A stretch of 64,000 nt of DNA from Aquiflexum sp. TKW24L (GCF_023502205.1 NZ_JAMFLG010000021.1:29689-93688), one strand, 5' to 3'; shown: positions 52,533 to 63,945, counted from the stretch's first letter. Notes: generated from the sequence alone by a model not told the origin. Numbers and translations: made by a program.

Positions 52533-52612
52533 CTTGGGTTTCTTGATTCCCGATACTGCTTAATTTTTACTCACTTCTCACTTCCAACCTTTTCCTAATC
52601 CCTCCTAGCTTC

Positions 52613-55066
52613 TTAATAAAACCTGACTTCACATTCAGGATTCAATTTTTTGAAGTTATCGACCGCTCTTTGATTCATTCGGGTATTGAAACAGATCAAT
52701 TCTTTGAGGTTCAGACCATGAACAGGTTTCAACGATTTTACATTCGTGCCTCCAATATCTAATTTTTCAAGGCTGCTGAGTGTTTCCAAACCGCGCAACA
52801 CAGTGATATTGGTTCCTGTTATTATCAAGGTCTTTAGGTCAACAAGCTGTCCCAAAGGTCTCAGGTCCTCGATGGCAGTGTAAGACAAGTCTAGTATTTT
52901 CAGGCTTTTCAAAAGAGGCAGTACCACGATATTGGATATCGGTGCATGGGTAATTTTCAAATCCTCCAGCAAAGTCAATTCACTTAAGCCCGAAATATCC
53001 ATCATCGGAACATTGGAAATCGACAGCGATCTTAAATTTGTAAATACAGCCAATGCCTGCAGATTTGAAATATTGGAATTATCAACTTTCAGTTCAGGCT
53101 TGGCTGTCCATATATGTAATGTCTCAAGGTCAGGATCTTCATTTTCTTTACCATAAGCTTTTTTCAAAGCAATTTTCCATGGCTCCTCTACTGAATCCCA
53201 CCATTGTTCTAGGACAGCAGACCTATAAACAATATTGACTTTGGGATTTGTTGCTAAGAAATCCGGAATTTCAAGGTGATCAATCTCGGAATTGTCTAGG
53301 TTCAAATATGTCAGGTTTGGAAGATTCTTTAACATACTATAACCTTTCACAGGGCTATCCCTAAAATCAAGACGGGTCACATTCTCTAATCCCGCTAATG
53401 GCTGAAGGTCTTTGACTTTAGTGTTTTTTCCTGAAATGATTTCAATGGTCTTCATGTCTCCTAAAGAAATCAGGTCAGTGATTTCATTGTCATCAAAAGC
53501 GAGGTAATTGATATTCTTAAATTTCAAAACTGGAATTAGAGTATTTATTCCTGTCCCTGAGAGGTTTAAAGAATCAATTCCCAAAGTACTTACCAAGTCT
53601 TCTATGCTAGGAGATGAAATTCCTAATTTGGGATTGATGGTGATCAAGGCACCTTTCCATTCCTCCGACAAATTAGTCCACCAAGACTGCGAAGTCTCCA
53701 CATTGTGGATCAACAGTACCTTTCTATTGCCTCTTGCAAATTCCTCAGCACTAGCTAATGAAATTCCGGTAAGGTCAGCATACAACATTTTTAGATTTGG
53801 CTTACCACTTAATGGTCCAATGTTGGAAACAGCAGTATTGTTGATTTTTACTATTTTCAGAGCAGTCAAATCCGCCAATGGGGAAAGATCTAATATATTG
53901 GTCTGGCTTAAGTTGACCTCTTCCAAAGCTGTAAGTCCGGACAGCAAGTCAAGATTAGAAAGGTTATTCTCGCTTACATCGAGGTATTTCAAACTCGCAA
54001 GCTCCTGAATATCTTCTATACTTATAAAGCTGCTGCTATTCAATTCCAACCTAGTGAGCGCCTGCATAGAATTCAAGACACTGTAGGACGCAAATGGAGT
54101 ATTTACTGCTTTCAAAGTACGAAGGCTCTTCAGGTTACCCAATTCGCTGATATCTTCTATCAAAGTGTTGGAAATATCAAGATGTTCCAGCCTGTCAGAA
54201 TATTTGATAAACTGAATATCTTTTGTGGGGGTATTAGAAATATTCAGGTGATTCAAAAAAGTAACATTACTGATTGCATTCAATTCTACAACTTTGGTAT
54301 TGCTGATATCGATGTATTTGAGGTCTCTCAAAGCCTCAATGGGCGACAACTCAACCAAATATTCATTGCCGGAGAAATCAATGGAATCAATGGTACTGAT
54401 TTTATAGAGGTGTTCGACAGTAATAGAATCCTCTTCAGTGATCCCGATTTTTTTTCTAAAATAAGATTCCCAAGTGTAGGATAAGGTCGCCCACCATTCC
54501 TGAAGTTCCTTATCCCTGCTCAATTTGGTAGTGTACACACTCGCAATCTTCAGTTCATTGGACTTTTTGTCCACGTTAACTTCAATAAATCTTGGTTTGG
54601 TATTGGTTATTTTTTCTTGATTCAATCCTACGGCAGTGAGTGTCCTGTCCATAGAAACCAAGAATGACAATTCCCCATTTTCCCTTAAGAATGGTTTTGT
54701 TTCCCTGATTTTAAATTTAAAACTTGCTTCTTTGAAAAAAAACTCAATATCCTTCAGATAGGCAGTTACATCCTTATTTGTAATCACCTTTCTGTCTAGG
54801 AGCAAATCATCTTCCACCTGTACCTTGCCATCTCTAAAAATCTTCTTATAACTTTCCCTGATGATCACATCTTTGTCACGTGCAGGTGTGTCTTTGCTTC
54901 CAAGGGTATTTAAAAAAAACTCCAAAAACTGAACTTGATCTTGTACTTTTTGAGTAAGCTCTTTCAGATCGGCCTTGGAATAATCGCCCAAATCTTGGGA
55001 ATAACCGGAATAGTTAATTCCCAAAAAAAGAAAAACAAAAAGGATAAGTTGTTTATTTCTGGTCAT
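52613..55066 (-). CDS. exported leucine-rich-repeat protein with three WW..W modules
   Basis: An 817-residue protein with a signal peptide ('LILFVFLFLGINYSGYSQ'). Residues about 30-190 match the shared domain of the operon ('NTLGSKDTPARDKDVIIRES', 'YLKDIEFFFKEASFKF'). The rest is internalin-like LRR of about 22 residues ('LRDLKYIDISNTKVVELNAI'). Three tryptophan modules interrupt it: 'QEWWATLSYTWESYF' (about 190), 'QSWWTNLSEEWKGAL' (about 450) and 'EQWWDSVEEPWKIAL' (about 620). No lipobox and no T9SS tail, so it is probably periplasmic. It overlaps the upstream gene by 14 bases. A binding or scaffold protein is likely; ligand unknown. Confidence 0.7.
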   Translation of the reverse strand: MTRNKQLILFVFLFLGINYSGYSQDLGDYSKADLKELTQKVQDQVQFLEFFLNTLGSKDTPARDKDVIIRESYKKIFRDGKVQVEDDLLLDRKVITNKDVTAYLKDIEFFFKEASFKFKIRETKPFLRENGELSFLVSMDRTLTAVGLNQEKITNTKPRFIEVNVDKKSNELKIASVYTTKLSRDKELQEWWATLSYTWESYFRKKIGITEEDSITVEHLYKISTIDSIDFSGNEYLVELSPIEALRDLKYIDISNTKVVELNAISNVTFLNHLNISNTPTKDIQFIKYSDRLEHLDISNTLIEDISELGNLKSLRTLKAVNTPFASYSVLNSMQALTRLELNSSSFISIEDIQELASLKYLDVSENNLSNLDLLSGLTALEEVNLSQTNILDLSPLADLTALKIVKINNTAVSNIGPLSGKPNLKMLYADLTGISLASAEEFARGNRKVLLIHNVETSQSWWTNLSEEWKGALITINPKLGISSPSIEDLVSTLGIDSLNLSGTGINTLIPVLKFKNINYLAFDDNEITDLISLGDMKTIEIISGKNTKVKDLQPLAGLENVTRLDFRDSPVKGYSMLKNLPNLTYLNLDNSEIDHLEIPDFLATNPKVNIVYRSAVLEQWWDSVEEPWKIALKKAYGKENEDPDLETLHIWTAKPELKVDNSNISNLQALAVFTNLRSLSISNVPMMDISGLSELTLLEDLKITHAPISNIVVLPLLKSLKILDLSYTAIEDLRPLGQLVDLKTLIITGTNITVLRGLETLSSLEKLDIGGTNVKSLKPVHGLNLKELICFNTRMNQRAVDNFKKLNPECEVRFY

Positions 55067-55892
55067 ATATAAAGTCTTGTATTGTTTCTTTGTCTCCAGG
55101 TTTCAATTTTACCAAATCTCCTATCAGCCATCCGGTATTGAAACCGGGTCTATTGAACTGGTTCAATTCAAAATACCAATTGTTAATCTGGAAGAAATGG
55201 AACTTAACATCAGTGATTGTTTCAAATTTGATGCTACCTTTTTTTAATTCATATAAAAATAAGGTGAGGTAATCAGGAACATACTCTTTGGCGGTAAAGG
55301 ATTCGGGTGTATCTGAATTTTCAAATGCCTTTCGGAGATTCATAAAACCAAGCTCATGGCTTAGCGGATGGATAAAGCTTTTGTCATTTCCAATCGGTTT
55401 CTTGAAAATATCTTTGAAAGGCTTAAATATTACCTTCTCCAGAACCCATTCATATCCTAATCCCTCAGGTTGGATTTTCAAAAAAAGTGTCACGTTTTCA
55501 CTTCTTCCTTTATATTGAAAACTTGAAGTTACTTCTGCAAACCATTCTCCCTCATGAAAATTCAGAAATTGTGGTTGGGATTCAGAGAGTACATCTCTCA
55601 TAAACTCGGTTTTCATGTCCCCAGAAATCCCCGAGGTTTCATTGTCAAAAAGAATACTGATAAACTTCCCCCTCAGTTCCCTGTCTCTAAACAAGGCATC
55701 TCCGGTATAATATCTTTTGCTGCCGTCCTGACTTTCTTCGGCATTGAATCGTCTAAAAAATTGATTGACCTGCTTGGTCGATGCGGCAAATCTGCCATCA
55801 TCCTTGGGGGAACCGGGGCTGAATAAACCTTGCCCCGGCGCCATTCCAATGGATGTAATCAATAATGTAATTACAATAATTATTTTTCTCAT
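55053..55892 (-). CDS. exported protein of the shared-domain operon, unknown function
   Basis: A 279-residue protein with a signal peptide ('IIVITLLITSIGMAPGQG'). Residues about 35-160 appear to be a version of the same domain as the neighbours: 'TKQVNQFFRRFNAEESQDGS', 'FLNFHEGEWFAEVTSSFQYK' and 'ENVTLFLKIQPEGLGYEWVL'. The C-terminal half is unassigned. It overlaps the upstream gene by 4 bases (ATGA) and the LRR gene by 14, so translation is coupled on both sides. Confidence 0.6.
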   Translation of the reverse strand: MRKIIIVITLLITSIGMAPGQGLFSPGSPKDDGRFAASTKQVNQFFRRFNAEESQDGSKRYYTGDALFRDRELRGKFISILFDNETSGISGDMKTEFMRDVLSESQPQFLNFHEGEWFAEVTSSFQYKGRSENVTLFLKIQPEGLGYEWVLEKVIFKPFKDIFKKPIGNDKSFIHPLSHELGFMNLRKAFENSDTPESFTAKEYVPDYLTLFLYELKKGSIKFETITDVKFHFFQINNWYFELNQFNRPGFNTGWLIGDLVKLKPGDKETIQDFIYDQK

Positions 55893-56467
55893 GCAGCGGT
55901 TTCAGTCACACGAATATCTCCAAGCATCACATCCCAGAACTCGATCGTTCTACCGGCGATCTGGGTTTGTTTTTTCTCAACATAGATGGTGATGTCCTTT
56001 TTGGTCGTGTCTCTGTAGTTTAAGCCTGTTTCTATTGAAGTACCTTCGAATCTTTGATACACAGTGATGACACCTACATAACGGCCATCAGGCTGTCTTT
56101 CAAGATCACTGATGTAATGGATGTCATACCAGGTAATGTTGACACGGTCATAATTCAAAGCCATCAATCTCTCGAAATAGTTTCTGACTTTGTAATAAGC
56201 AATCTCCTTGCGGTTCAAAGAAGATACACCCATTTCAGCATCAGGAGCAAATAGCTCTTCTGCCCTATCCATAACGCGGTTGGCCTCTGAGAATTGTGTT
56301 TCCTTGCTACCGATGATGCTGATGTACTTACTTAGATCCTTTACTTTTTCCAAAGCAAGAGAATCGATAGCCTGCTTTCTTGCAGGGCTGATGTTGTCAG
56401 TTTGCGCCAGTGTGATTGATGCTGAAGCCAAAAAGAGCAACATGAAAAGAGAAATATATTTTTTCAT
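55889..56467 (-). CDS. exported protein of the shared-domain operon, NTF2-like guess
   Basis: A 192-residue protein with a signal peptide ('FMLLFLASASITLAQ') and the shared domain in clear form: 'KYISIIGSKETQFSEANRVM', 'ELFAPDAEMGVSSLNRK', 'RNYFERLMALNYDRVNITWY' and 'GRYVGVITVYQRFEGTSIE'. The helix-then-strands order suggests an NTF2/SnoaL-like fold, typical for small periplasmic binding domains in Bacteroidota. No catalytic residues are evident. It lies 24 bases after the lipoprotein gene of the operon. Confidence 0.6.
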   Translation of the reverse strand: MKKYISLFMLLFLASASITLAQTDNISPARKQAIDSLALEKVKDLSKYISIIGSKETQFSEANRVMDRAEELFAPDAEMGVSSLNRKEIAYYKVRNYFERLMALNYDRVNITWYDIHYISDLERQPDGRYVGVITVYQRFEGTSIETGLNYRDTTKKDITIYVEKKQTQIAGRTIEFWDVMLGDIRVTETAA

Positions 56468-56491
56468 TATTTAGTGATTTTTCGGTGGATA

Positions 56492-56965
56492 TTATTTTTT
56501 ACGACGCAATTCCAATTCAGATACCTTACCGTTACCATCTAATCTGATGTCAGAAATGTAGTTAAGGTTTTTCTTGGTGTCTTTCAGGTAATTAAGGTAT
56601 TTGGCTATAGTAGTCGGTTCATCGTAATCTTTGATTCCGTTTGCCTCATGAATCACAATCAATACAGGTGTAGTTGCATTAGAAAACAAGCCCTGAGCTT
56701 CTTGGATAGTCCTGTTGGCTGCATCTAAATTCGAAGAACCTGAGATACTATTGAAGTAATTTTCCAGTTTGCTTACAGCAACTTCTTCAGCAGAAGGTCC
56801 TGCAGGCGCTGGTGGTGGTGGAGTAGGTTTTACTTCTTCTATTGGAGCAGCTTCAGGTGCTGCTACTACTTTCTTTTTACTTTTGCAGGCTCCAAGAGCG
56901 AGCAAACCAAACAAGGCAATGGTTAGCACCCTGCTTAATGTTGATTTGGCGATTCTTTTTTTCAT
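56492..56965 (-). CDS. lipoprotein of the shared-domain operon
   Basis: A 157-residue protein with lipobox 'FGLLALGAC' (Cys about 27), then a Lys/Pro/Ala-rich linker ('PTPPPPAPAGPSAEE') and a short form of the shared domain: 'LENYFNSISGSSNLDAANRT', 'AQGLFSNATTPVLIVI', 'TIAKYLNYLKDTKKNLNYIS' and 'NGKVSELELRRKK'. It is the first gene of the operon and anchors to a membrane. The 263 bases upstream hold only an AT-rich leader and no other recognised site. Confidence 0.65.
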   Translation of the reverse strand: MKKRIAKSTLSRVLTIALFGLLALGACKSKKKVVAAPEAAPIEEVKPTPPPPAPAGPSAEEVAVSKLENYFNSISGSSNLDAANRTIQEAQGLFSNATTPVLIVIHEANGIKDYDEPTTIAKYLNYLKDTKKNLNYISDIRLDGNGKVSELELRRKK

Positions 56966-57228
56966 GTTTAGTTAATTGATTAGTTTATTAGATATTTAAA
57001 TATTGGGTAATTTTGCCTTTGCTCTTAATAACCTTTCAAAAGAAAATATTTGATTTTTGAATAGCAACTTTTGTGATTGTTGCTCTAGAACGACATTTTC
57101 TTTGGCTTTGCAAATCTAATTGAAAATTCTTTTTTTTATCATGGTAAAAAGTATATCCGGCAAAAAATCTTAAATAACCCAAAGGAATGGAGTTTTTATA
57201 TACCATCTCTTTAGATTATCAACCCGAT

Positions 57229-58347
57229 TTATTCAAAAATTTCCTTTAGTTTATTTTCAAGGCTTGCTCCTCTCAAATCTTTTCCGATGATCTTTCCTTC
57301 CGGATCCAACATATAAGTGGCAGGAATAGCATTGATCTGATACGTGGCGGCTGCTTCGGAATTGAAATATTTCAGGTCAGATACATGGGTCCAAGTGAGC
57401 TTATCATCTGCAATAGCTTTGACCCAAGCTTCTTTGGTCCTGTCCAAAGACACGCCGAATACCTCAAAACCTTGATCCTTATACTGGTTGTATAGACGTA
57501 CTACATTCGGGTTTTCTTCCCTACAAGGCCTGCACCATGCCGCCCAAAAATCAATCAATACATACTTCCCTCTCAGATCAGATAATTTAATGAGTTCATC
57601 ATTTGGATTTGGTAGCGCTATTTCGGGTGCCACCTGACCGATAGACAATGCCCTCATGTCATCCAATTGATTCATCAATGACTGAATCATCTTGGTATTG
57701 GGGTATTTTTCATTCAGATTTAATACTAACCCATCGATATACTGAAAATCAGTTTTGATGTTCAACATTGCAATTCCGGCCATTGCAGCAAAACTTCCGT
57801 CCATGCCATCAAGGGTTTCTTTTACTTTTTGACTTTGGGTAGTTTCTAGATTTTGAGCTGTGGTCTGGATGGATTTGATAGCTTCCTGATCCCTTTTACT
57901 CATCGCTTCAAAATAAGCAGTATTCAGCTCATTAATGGTATTTTGATACTCGACCATCAAGGCCTCAATCTTTTGGAGATGTTGGGAATCTTGAGCTCCG
58001 GAGACCTTTAGACTTGCCTCGTCATTGAAGTCATAAATCACGGCTACATCATCAGCATAGAGCGCCAATTTGACGATTTTTTGATTCATGAAGTGCAGTT
58101 CAAAAAAACCCGGACCTTCTAAGCTAAGCTCATACTCAAAGTCACCTTCACCACCCATCGGGATCTCTGAAATGATTTCAGTACTTTCATCCACAAACTT
58201 ATATATCTCTATTTTTCCTTCCGGTGCATTTTTGACTTCCCCGGAGATCTTTACCTTTCCATCAAATTCTTGTATGTCATTTTTTCCGCAAGAAGCAAAA
58301 AATAGCACCAACACCACAGACAGCAAATTCAAAATTGATTTCTTCAT
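57229..58347 (-). CDS. TlpA-type thiol-disulfide lipoprotein (DUF4369 + thioredoxin)
   Basis: A 372-residue lipoprotein (lipobox 'LVLFFASC'). Residues about 30-120 are a DUF4369-like domain ('KISGEVKNAPEGKIEIYKF'), then a helical region, then a thioredoxin domain with active site 'WAAWCRPCREENPNVV' (WCxxC). It exchanges disulfides in the periplasm; a role in cytochrome c maturation or oxidative protection is common. The start follows the gatB stop by one base, so it is in the alaS-gatB-tlpA operon. Confidence 0.88.
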   Translation of the reverse strand: MKKSILNLLSVVLVLFFASCGKNDIQEFDGKVKISGEVKNAPEGKIEIYKFVDESTEIISEIPMGGEGDFEYELSLEGPGFFELHFMNQKIVKLALYADDVAVIYDFNDEASLKVSGAQDSQHLQKIEALMVEYQNTINELNTAYFEAMSKRDQEAIKSIQTTAQNLETTQSQKVKETLDGMDGSFAAMAGIAMLNIKTDFQYIDGLVLNLNEKYPNTKMIQSLMNQLDDMRALSIGQVAPEIALPNPNDELIKLSDLRGKYVLIDFWAAWCRPCREENPNVVRLYNQYKDQGFEVFGVSLDRTKEAWVKAIADDKLTWTHVSDLKYFNSEAAATYQINAIPATYMLDPEGKIIGKDLRGASLENKLKEIFE

Positions 58348-58348
58348 A

Positions 58349-59809
<1,461 letters not shown>

Positions 59810-59890
59810 GTTTTCTTTTTTATTCTGTATTACAATCAGTTCAAAATTGGATTCAAAATACCCTAAAACCAAATTTGGAATGCTTTTATT

Positions 59891-62524
59891 CTAATCCTTT
59901 TGTCCTAACAGCGACTTGGCTTTCACCAAGACGGATGGCAACCCTGAAAGGTTTTTTCCTCCCGCCGTTGCGAAGAAAGGTTGTCCACCTCCACCTCCAT
60001 CTATTTCTTTTGCCAATTCCCTCACCAAAACGCCTGCATTCAGTGACTTTTCGGAGACAAGGTTTTCGCTTACCAAAACCGCCACCTGAGGTTTACCTTC
60101 AATTTCAGCAGCCAATACTGCGATGACATTTTCAACTTCATTTTTCAATTCAAATGCCAGTTTCTTCAAGGCATCTGCCGAAGGCATTGATACCTGTGCA
60201 ATGATTAGATTCGTGCCATTTACTTGCTGAATGCCTCTGATCAATTCCTCCTTGAGCGCTCCCGCCTTTTGCGTATGAAGTGACTCTAATTCTTTTCTTA
60301 ACTCATTGAGCTCCTGAATCAGGGCCTCAATTGATTTTTTGACGTCTCTTGGATTCTTTAGTAATTCCTGAATCTCTTTCACCAATTGAAACTGATCATT
60401 GACATAGGATTCTGCGGCATTAGCCGTAATCGCTTCTATTCTTCTTACTCCTGCCGAAATTGATCCTTCGGAAACAATCTTAAATAAACCGATCACACCT
60501 GTAGAGGACACATGTGTTCCTCCACAAAGCTCCACTGAAAAATTCTTGTCAAATGTGATTACCCTTACAAAATCACCATATTTCTCTCCAAACAAAGCAG
60601 TTGCACCTTGGTTTTTTGCTTCCGCAATCGGTACATTCCTTTGTTCATTGAGCGCAATATTTTCCCTGATTTTGGTATTGACGATGCTTTCCACTTGGGA
60701 GATTTCTTCTTCTGTGAGCTTCGCAAAATGAGAAAAGTCAAAACGAAGAATATCCTCATTCACCAAAGAACCTTTTTGTTGCACATGCTCTCCCAATACC
60801 TGCTTCAATGCGGCATGGAGCAAATGTGTGGCAGTGTGGTTATTCATGCTCAGCTTTCTCTTTTCCCCATCCACTTTAGAAGAAAATACCGCATCTTCCT
60901 TAGATGGAAGTCTGTCTACAAAATGGACAATTAAGTCATTTTCTTTTTTGGTATCCAAAACCTTGATGGTTTCTGCTTCCGACTGCAACCAACCTTGATC
61001 GCCAACCTGTCCACCGCTTTCGGCATAGAAAGGAGTCCTATCCAACACCAACTGAAACCTATCTCCCTTTTTATCTTTGATCTGCCTGTATTTCACTATC
61101 CTGCTTTGGGATTCCAGGTAATCGTATCCTATGAATTCTACGCCTTCATCCTCTCCTACCATGACCCAATCTCCGGTCTCCTGTTCGGCAGCCGCCCTTG
61201 ATCTGGTTTTTTGCTTTTCCATCTCAGAGGCAAAACCTTTCTCGTCTACCGAAAGTCCATTTTCCCTTGCAATCAGGGAAGTCAAGTCCAATGGAAATCC
61301 AAAAGTATCATAAAGCTCAAAAGCGATTTTTCCTTCAATCACTTTTTGACCTGAAGCTGCCATTTCGTCCTTGATCTGATCGAGCTTTTTCAATCCATTG
61401 TCCAATGTTCTAAGGAAAGAGTTTTCCTCTTCCATGATTACCTTGGCTATAAAATCCTGCTGTGCAGCAACTTCCGGGAAAATATCCCCAAATGTCTCTG
61501 CGAGCAAAGGAAGTAATTCATAAAGAAAAGGCTTCTGAAAACCCAAGAAGGTATACCCGTATCGAACGGCCCTCCTTAAAATTCTTCGGATGACATATCC
61601 GGCTTTGTTATTAGATGGCAACTGACCATCAGCTATGGTAAATGAAATGGCACGGATATGATCCACAATCACCCGCATGGCGATGTCGGTCTTTTCATCC
61701 TTCCCATATTCCATTCCGGATTTGGTGGCTACAGCTTGGATAAAAGGCGAAAATACATCCGTGTCGTAATTGGAAGACTTATTTTGAATGGCTCTGACGA
61801 GTCTTTCAAAACCCATTCCTGTATCGACATGCTTGGCCGGGAGTTCTTTCAGACTTCCATCAGAAATCCTGTTGAACTGCATAAATACCAAGTTCCAGAT
61901 TTCGATGACTTGTGGATGGTCATTGTTGACCAAGTCAAAACCATTTACTTTTTGTCTTTCTTCCTCTGATCTCAGGTCAACGTGAATTTCGGAACACGGA
62001 CCACAGGGACCCGTATCGCCCATTTCCCAAAAATTGTCTTTTTTGCTTCCAAAGATGATCCTGCTTTCAGGCACTATTCCGTTCCAAATCTGAAATGCTT
62101 CCGTATCCTTTTCTAGATTGTCTCCGGCATCTCCTCCAAAAACCGAAACATACAACCGGTCTTTTGGTAAATCATAAACCTCAGTCAACAGTTCCCAAGC
62201 CCATTCGATAGCCTCTTTTTTGAAATAATCACCAAATGACCAATTGCCAAGCATCTCAAACATGGTATGGTGGTAGGTGTCCACACCTACCTCTTCTAGG
62301 TCATTATGTTTACCGGAAACCCTCAGACATTTTTGGCTATTAGCCACACGTAGGAACTTCGGATCTTCATTTCCCAAAAAATAATCTTTAAACTGATTCA
62401 TACCGGCATTGGTAAACATCAGCGTAGGATCGTTTTTGACCACAATCGGCGATGAGGGTATGTACTGGTGTTTTTTTGACTCAAAAAATTCTATAAATAA
62501 ATTTCTTATTTCTTTGGCTTTCAT
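59891..62524 (-). CDS. alaS: alanyl-tRNA synthetase
   Basis: An 877-residue AlaRS with the class II catalytic domain ('IRNLFIEFFESKKHQYIPSS', 'LMFTNAGMNQFKDYFLG'), the editing domain with zinc motifs 'NNHTATHLLHAALK' and 'ELCGGTHVSSTG', and the C-Ala domain ('VREIDGGGGGQPFFATAGGK', with one mismatch to my spelling: LAKEIDGGGGG). It charges tRNA(Ala) and deacylates Ser- and Gly-tRNA(Ala). Full length. First gene of the alaS-gatB-tlpA operon and divergent from the M23 gene. Confidence 0.97.
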   Translation of the reverse strand: MKAKEIRNLFIEFFESKKHQYIPSSPIVVKNDPTLMFTNAGMNQFKDYFLGNEDPKFLRVANSQKCLRVSGKHNDLEEVGVDTYHHTMFEMLGNWSFGDYFKKEAIEWAWELLTEVYDLPKDRLYVSVFGGDAGDNLEKDTEAFQIWNGIVPESRIIFGSKKDNFWEMGDTGPCGPCSEIHVDLRSEEERQKVNGFDLVNNDHPQVIEIWNLVFMQFNRISDGSLKELPAKHVDTGMGFERLVRAIQNKSSNYDTDVFSPFIQAVATKSGMEYGKDEKTDIAMRVIVDHIRAISFTIADGQLPSNNKAGYVIRRILRRAVRYGYTFLGFQKPFLYELLPLLAETFGDIFPEVAAQQDFIAKVIMEEENSFLRTLDNGLKKLDQIKDEMAASGQKVIEGKIAFELYDTFGFPLDLTSLIARENGLSVDEKGFASEMEKQKTRSRAAAEQETGDWVMVGEDEGVEFIGYDYLESQSRIVKYRQIKDKKGDRFQLVLDRTPFYAESGGQVGDQGWLQSEAETIKVLDTKKENDLIVHFVDRLPSKEDAVFSSKVDGEKRKLSMNNHTATHLLHAALKQVLGEHVQQKGSLVNEDILRFDFSHFAKLTEEEISQVESIVNTKIRENIALNEQRNVPIAEAKNQGATALFGEKYGDFVRVITFDKNFSVELCGGTHVSSTGVIGLFKIVSEGSISAGVRRIEAITANAAESYVNDQFQLVKEIQELLKNPRDVKKSIEALIQELNELRKELESLHTQKAGALKEELIRGIQQVNGTNLIIAQVSMPSADALKKLAFELKNEVENVIAVLAAEIEGKPQVAVLVSENLVSEKSLNAGVLVRELAKEIDGGGGGQPFFATAGGKNLSGLPSVLVKAKSLLGQKD

Positions 62525-62539
62525 CTAACCTATTGACTA

Positions 62540-62572
62540 TTTTCGGATTATCTATTTAATTTTCTATCTTTG
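62540..62572 (+). promoter_or_regulatory. promoter of the M23 peptidase gene
   Basis: TATCTTTG at 62565-62572 is a perfect Bacteroidota -7 box, with a TTTC about 20 bases upstream as an imperfect -33 box. The 5' leader would be about 65 bases. Confidence 0.6.
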
Positions 62573-62642
62573 CAGTTCCCCTAACGCTATCACCCACCTG
62601 CCATAGGGGCACAAAATTAAGATATTTACCTCGCAATCCGTA

Positions 62643-63620
62643 ATGAGTAGACTAAAATATTACTACGACCCCAAAACCTGTAAGTACGAGCGATTCAAGC
62701 GAAGCAACTGGGACATTGCTCTCAATTCCCTTGGTTTCTTTTCCCTCGCATCGGTATTTGCAGTCCTCATGCTGCTTTCATTCAATTATTTTTTTGAAAG
62801 CCCAAAAGAGCTGATGCTTAAGAAAGAAAATAAGGAACTTACCCTCTATTACCAGCTTTTGGAAGGGGAAGTTACCAAGTTGAGCCACATGATGGGAGAT
62901 CTCCAACAAAGAGATGACAATCTCTACAGAATCATTTTTGAAACAGAACCCATTCCCGGCGAAATTAGAAATGCCGGAATCGGTGGCTCAGATAGGTACA
63001 AAGAAATAAAAGAAAAAGGACTAAGACAGGAAGATTTGGTTGTATCTCTTTCCCAAAAAGTGGATGCGCTAAAAAGGCAGATGTACGTGCAATCCGTCAG
63101 TTACGACGAAGTGACAGAAATGGCCCACAAAAAAGAAGATTATTGGGCGGCAATCCCTGCAATTCAACCGATCCTTAATGAAAACCTAAACATGCTTGCC
63201 TCAGGCTACGGAATGAGAATCCATCCGATCCTGAAAGTCCGCAAAATGCACAAGGGTGTTGACTTTGCTGCTCCTAAAGGCACACCGATATACGCCACCG
63301 GAGACGGGGTGGTATCAGCAGTCAAAACTGTTTTTGGAGGCTATGGCAAGCATATTGAAATCGATCATGGCTTTGGATTTACTACCCGATATGCACATAT
63401 GAATGAATTCAAAGTCAAAACAGGCCAAAAAATTAAAAGAGGTGACTTGATCGGGACAGTTGGAAATACCGGTTCATCTACTGCACCACATATTCATTAT
63501 GAAATTATGAAAGATGGCAGGTTTGTCAATCCGGTCAACTATTTCTTCAAAGACCTTACCCCTGAGGAGTTTGACAAAATCCTTGAACTGTCAGGAAGAG
63601 AAAATCAGTCTTTGAGTTAA
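62643..63620 (+). CDS. membrane-anchored M23 peptidase (LytM-like)
   Basis: A 325-residue protein with an N-terminal cytoplasmic tail, one membrane segment (residues about 27-50), a coiled coil (residues 58-160) and an M23 domain: 'MHKGVDFAAPKGTPIYATGD' (zinc His and Asp), 'RYAHMNEFKVKTGQKIKRGD' and 'GSSTAPHIHYEIM' (HxH). All four metal or catalytic positions are present, so it is probably an active peptidoglycan endopeptidase in the periplasm. Divergent from alaS. A fold-back repeat block follows its stop. Confidence 0.93.
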   Translation: MSRLKYYYDPKTCKYERFKRSNWDIALNSLGFFSLASVFAVLMLLSFNYFFESPKELMLKKENKELTLYYQLLEGEVTKLSHMMGDLQQRDDNLYRIIFETEPIPGEIRNAGIGGSDRYKEIKEKGLRQEDLVVSLSQKVDALKRQMYVQSVSYDEVTEMAHKKEDYWAAIPAIQPILNENLNMLASGYGMRIHPILKVRKMHKGVDFAAPKGTPIYATGDGVVSAVKTVFGGYGKHIEIDHGFGFTTRYAHMNEFKVKTGQKIKRGDLIGTVGNTGSSTAPHIHYEIMKDGRFVNPVNYFFKDLTPEEFDKILELSGRENQSLS

Positions 63621-63649
63621 GTTTAGGTCCTTATCAGCTTTTTTGCCAG

Positions 63650-63945
63650 AAGCCCCGCCGCAATCTATGCGCTCTCTGTGAGCTATGTGGTAAATAATCA
63701 ATCCGTATTTTGCGTCCATTGCGGCAAAAAAAAATAATCTCACGCGGAGCCGCAGAGGAAAGGAATGATGAATTCAGAATGATGAATTCAGCTGAATGAA
63801 CGCCGCGACCTATGTGGTCTCTGTGAGCTATGTGGTAAATAATCAATTCAAACTTTGTGACCATTGCATTACCTTCTTTTCCTTTGCGGTAAAATAAATA
63901 TTGCCTCACGCAGAACCGCAGAGGAAAGGAATCAAGAATGATGAA
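63650..63945 (+). repeat. fold-back repeat block 4
   Basis: Two copies of the block-3 subfamily, same orientation as all other blocks: 'CTCTGTGAGCTATGTGGTAA', 'TTTTGCGTCCATTGCGGCAA' and 'CTCACGCGGAGCCGCAGAG', then a second diverged copy with 'CTCACGCAGAACCGCAGAG'. Linkers are GAATGATGAATTCA text. The last 55 bases of the window contain nothing I recognise. Confidence 0.75.

Noticed and set aside
63634..63909. 91-codon open frame on the minus strand
   Set aside because: Translation of repeat block 4.
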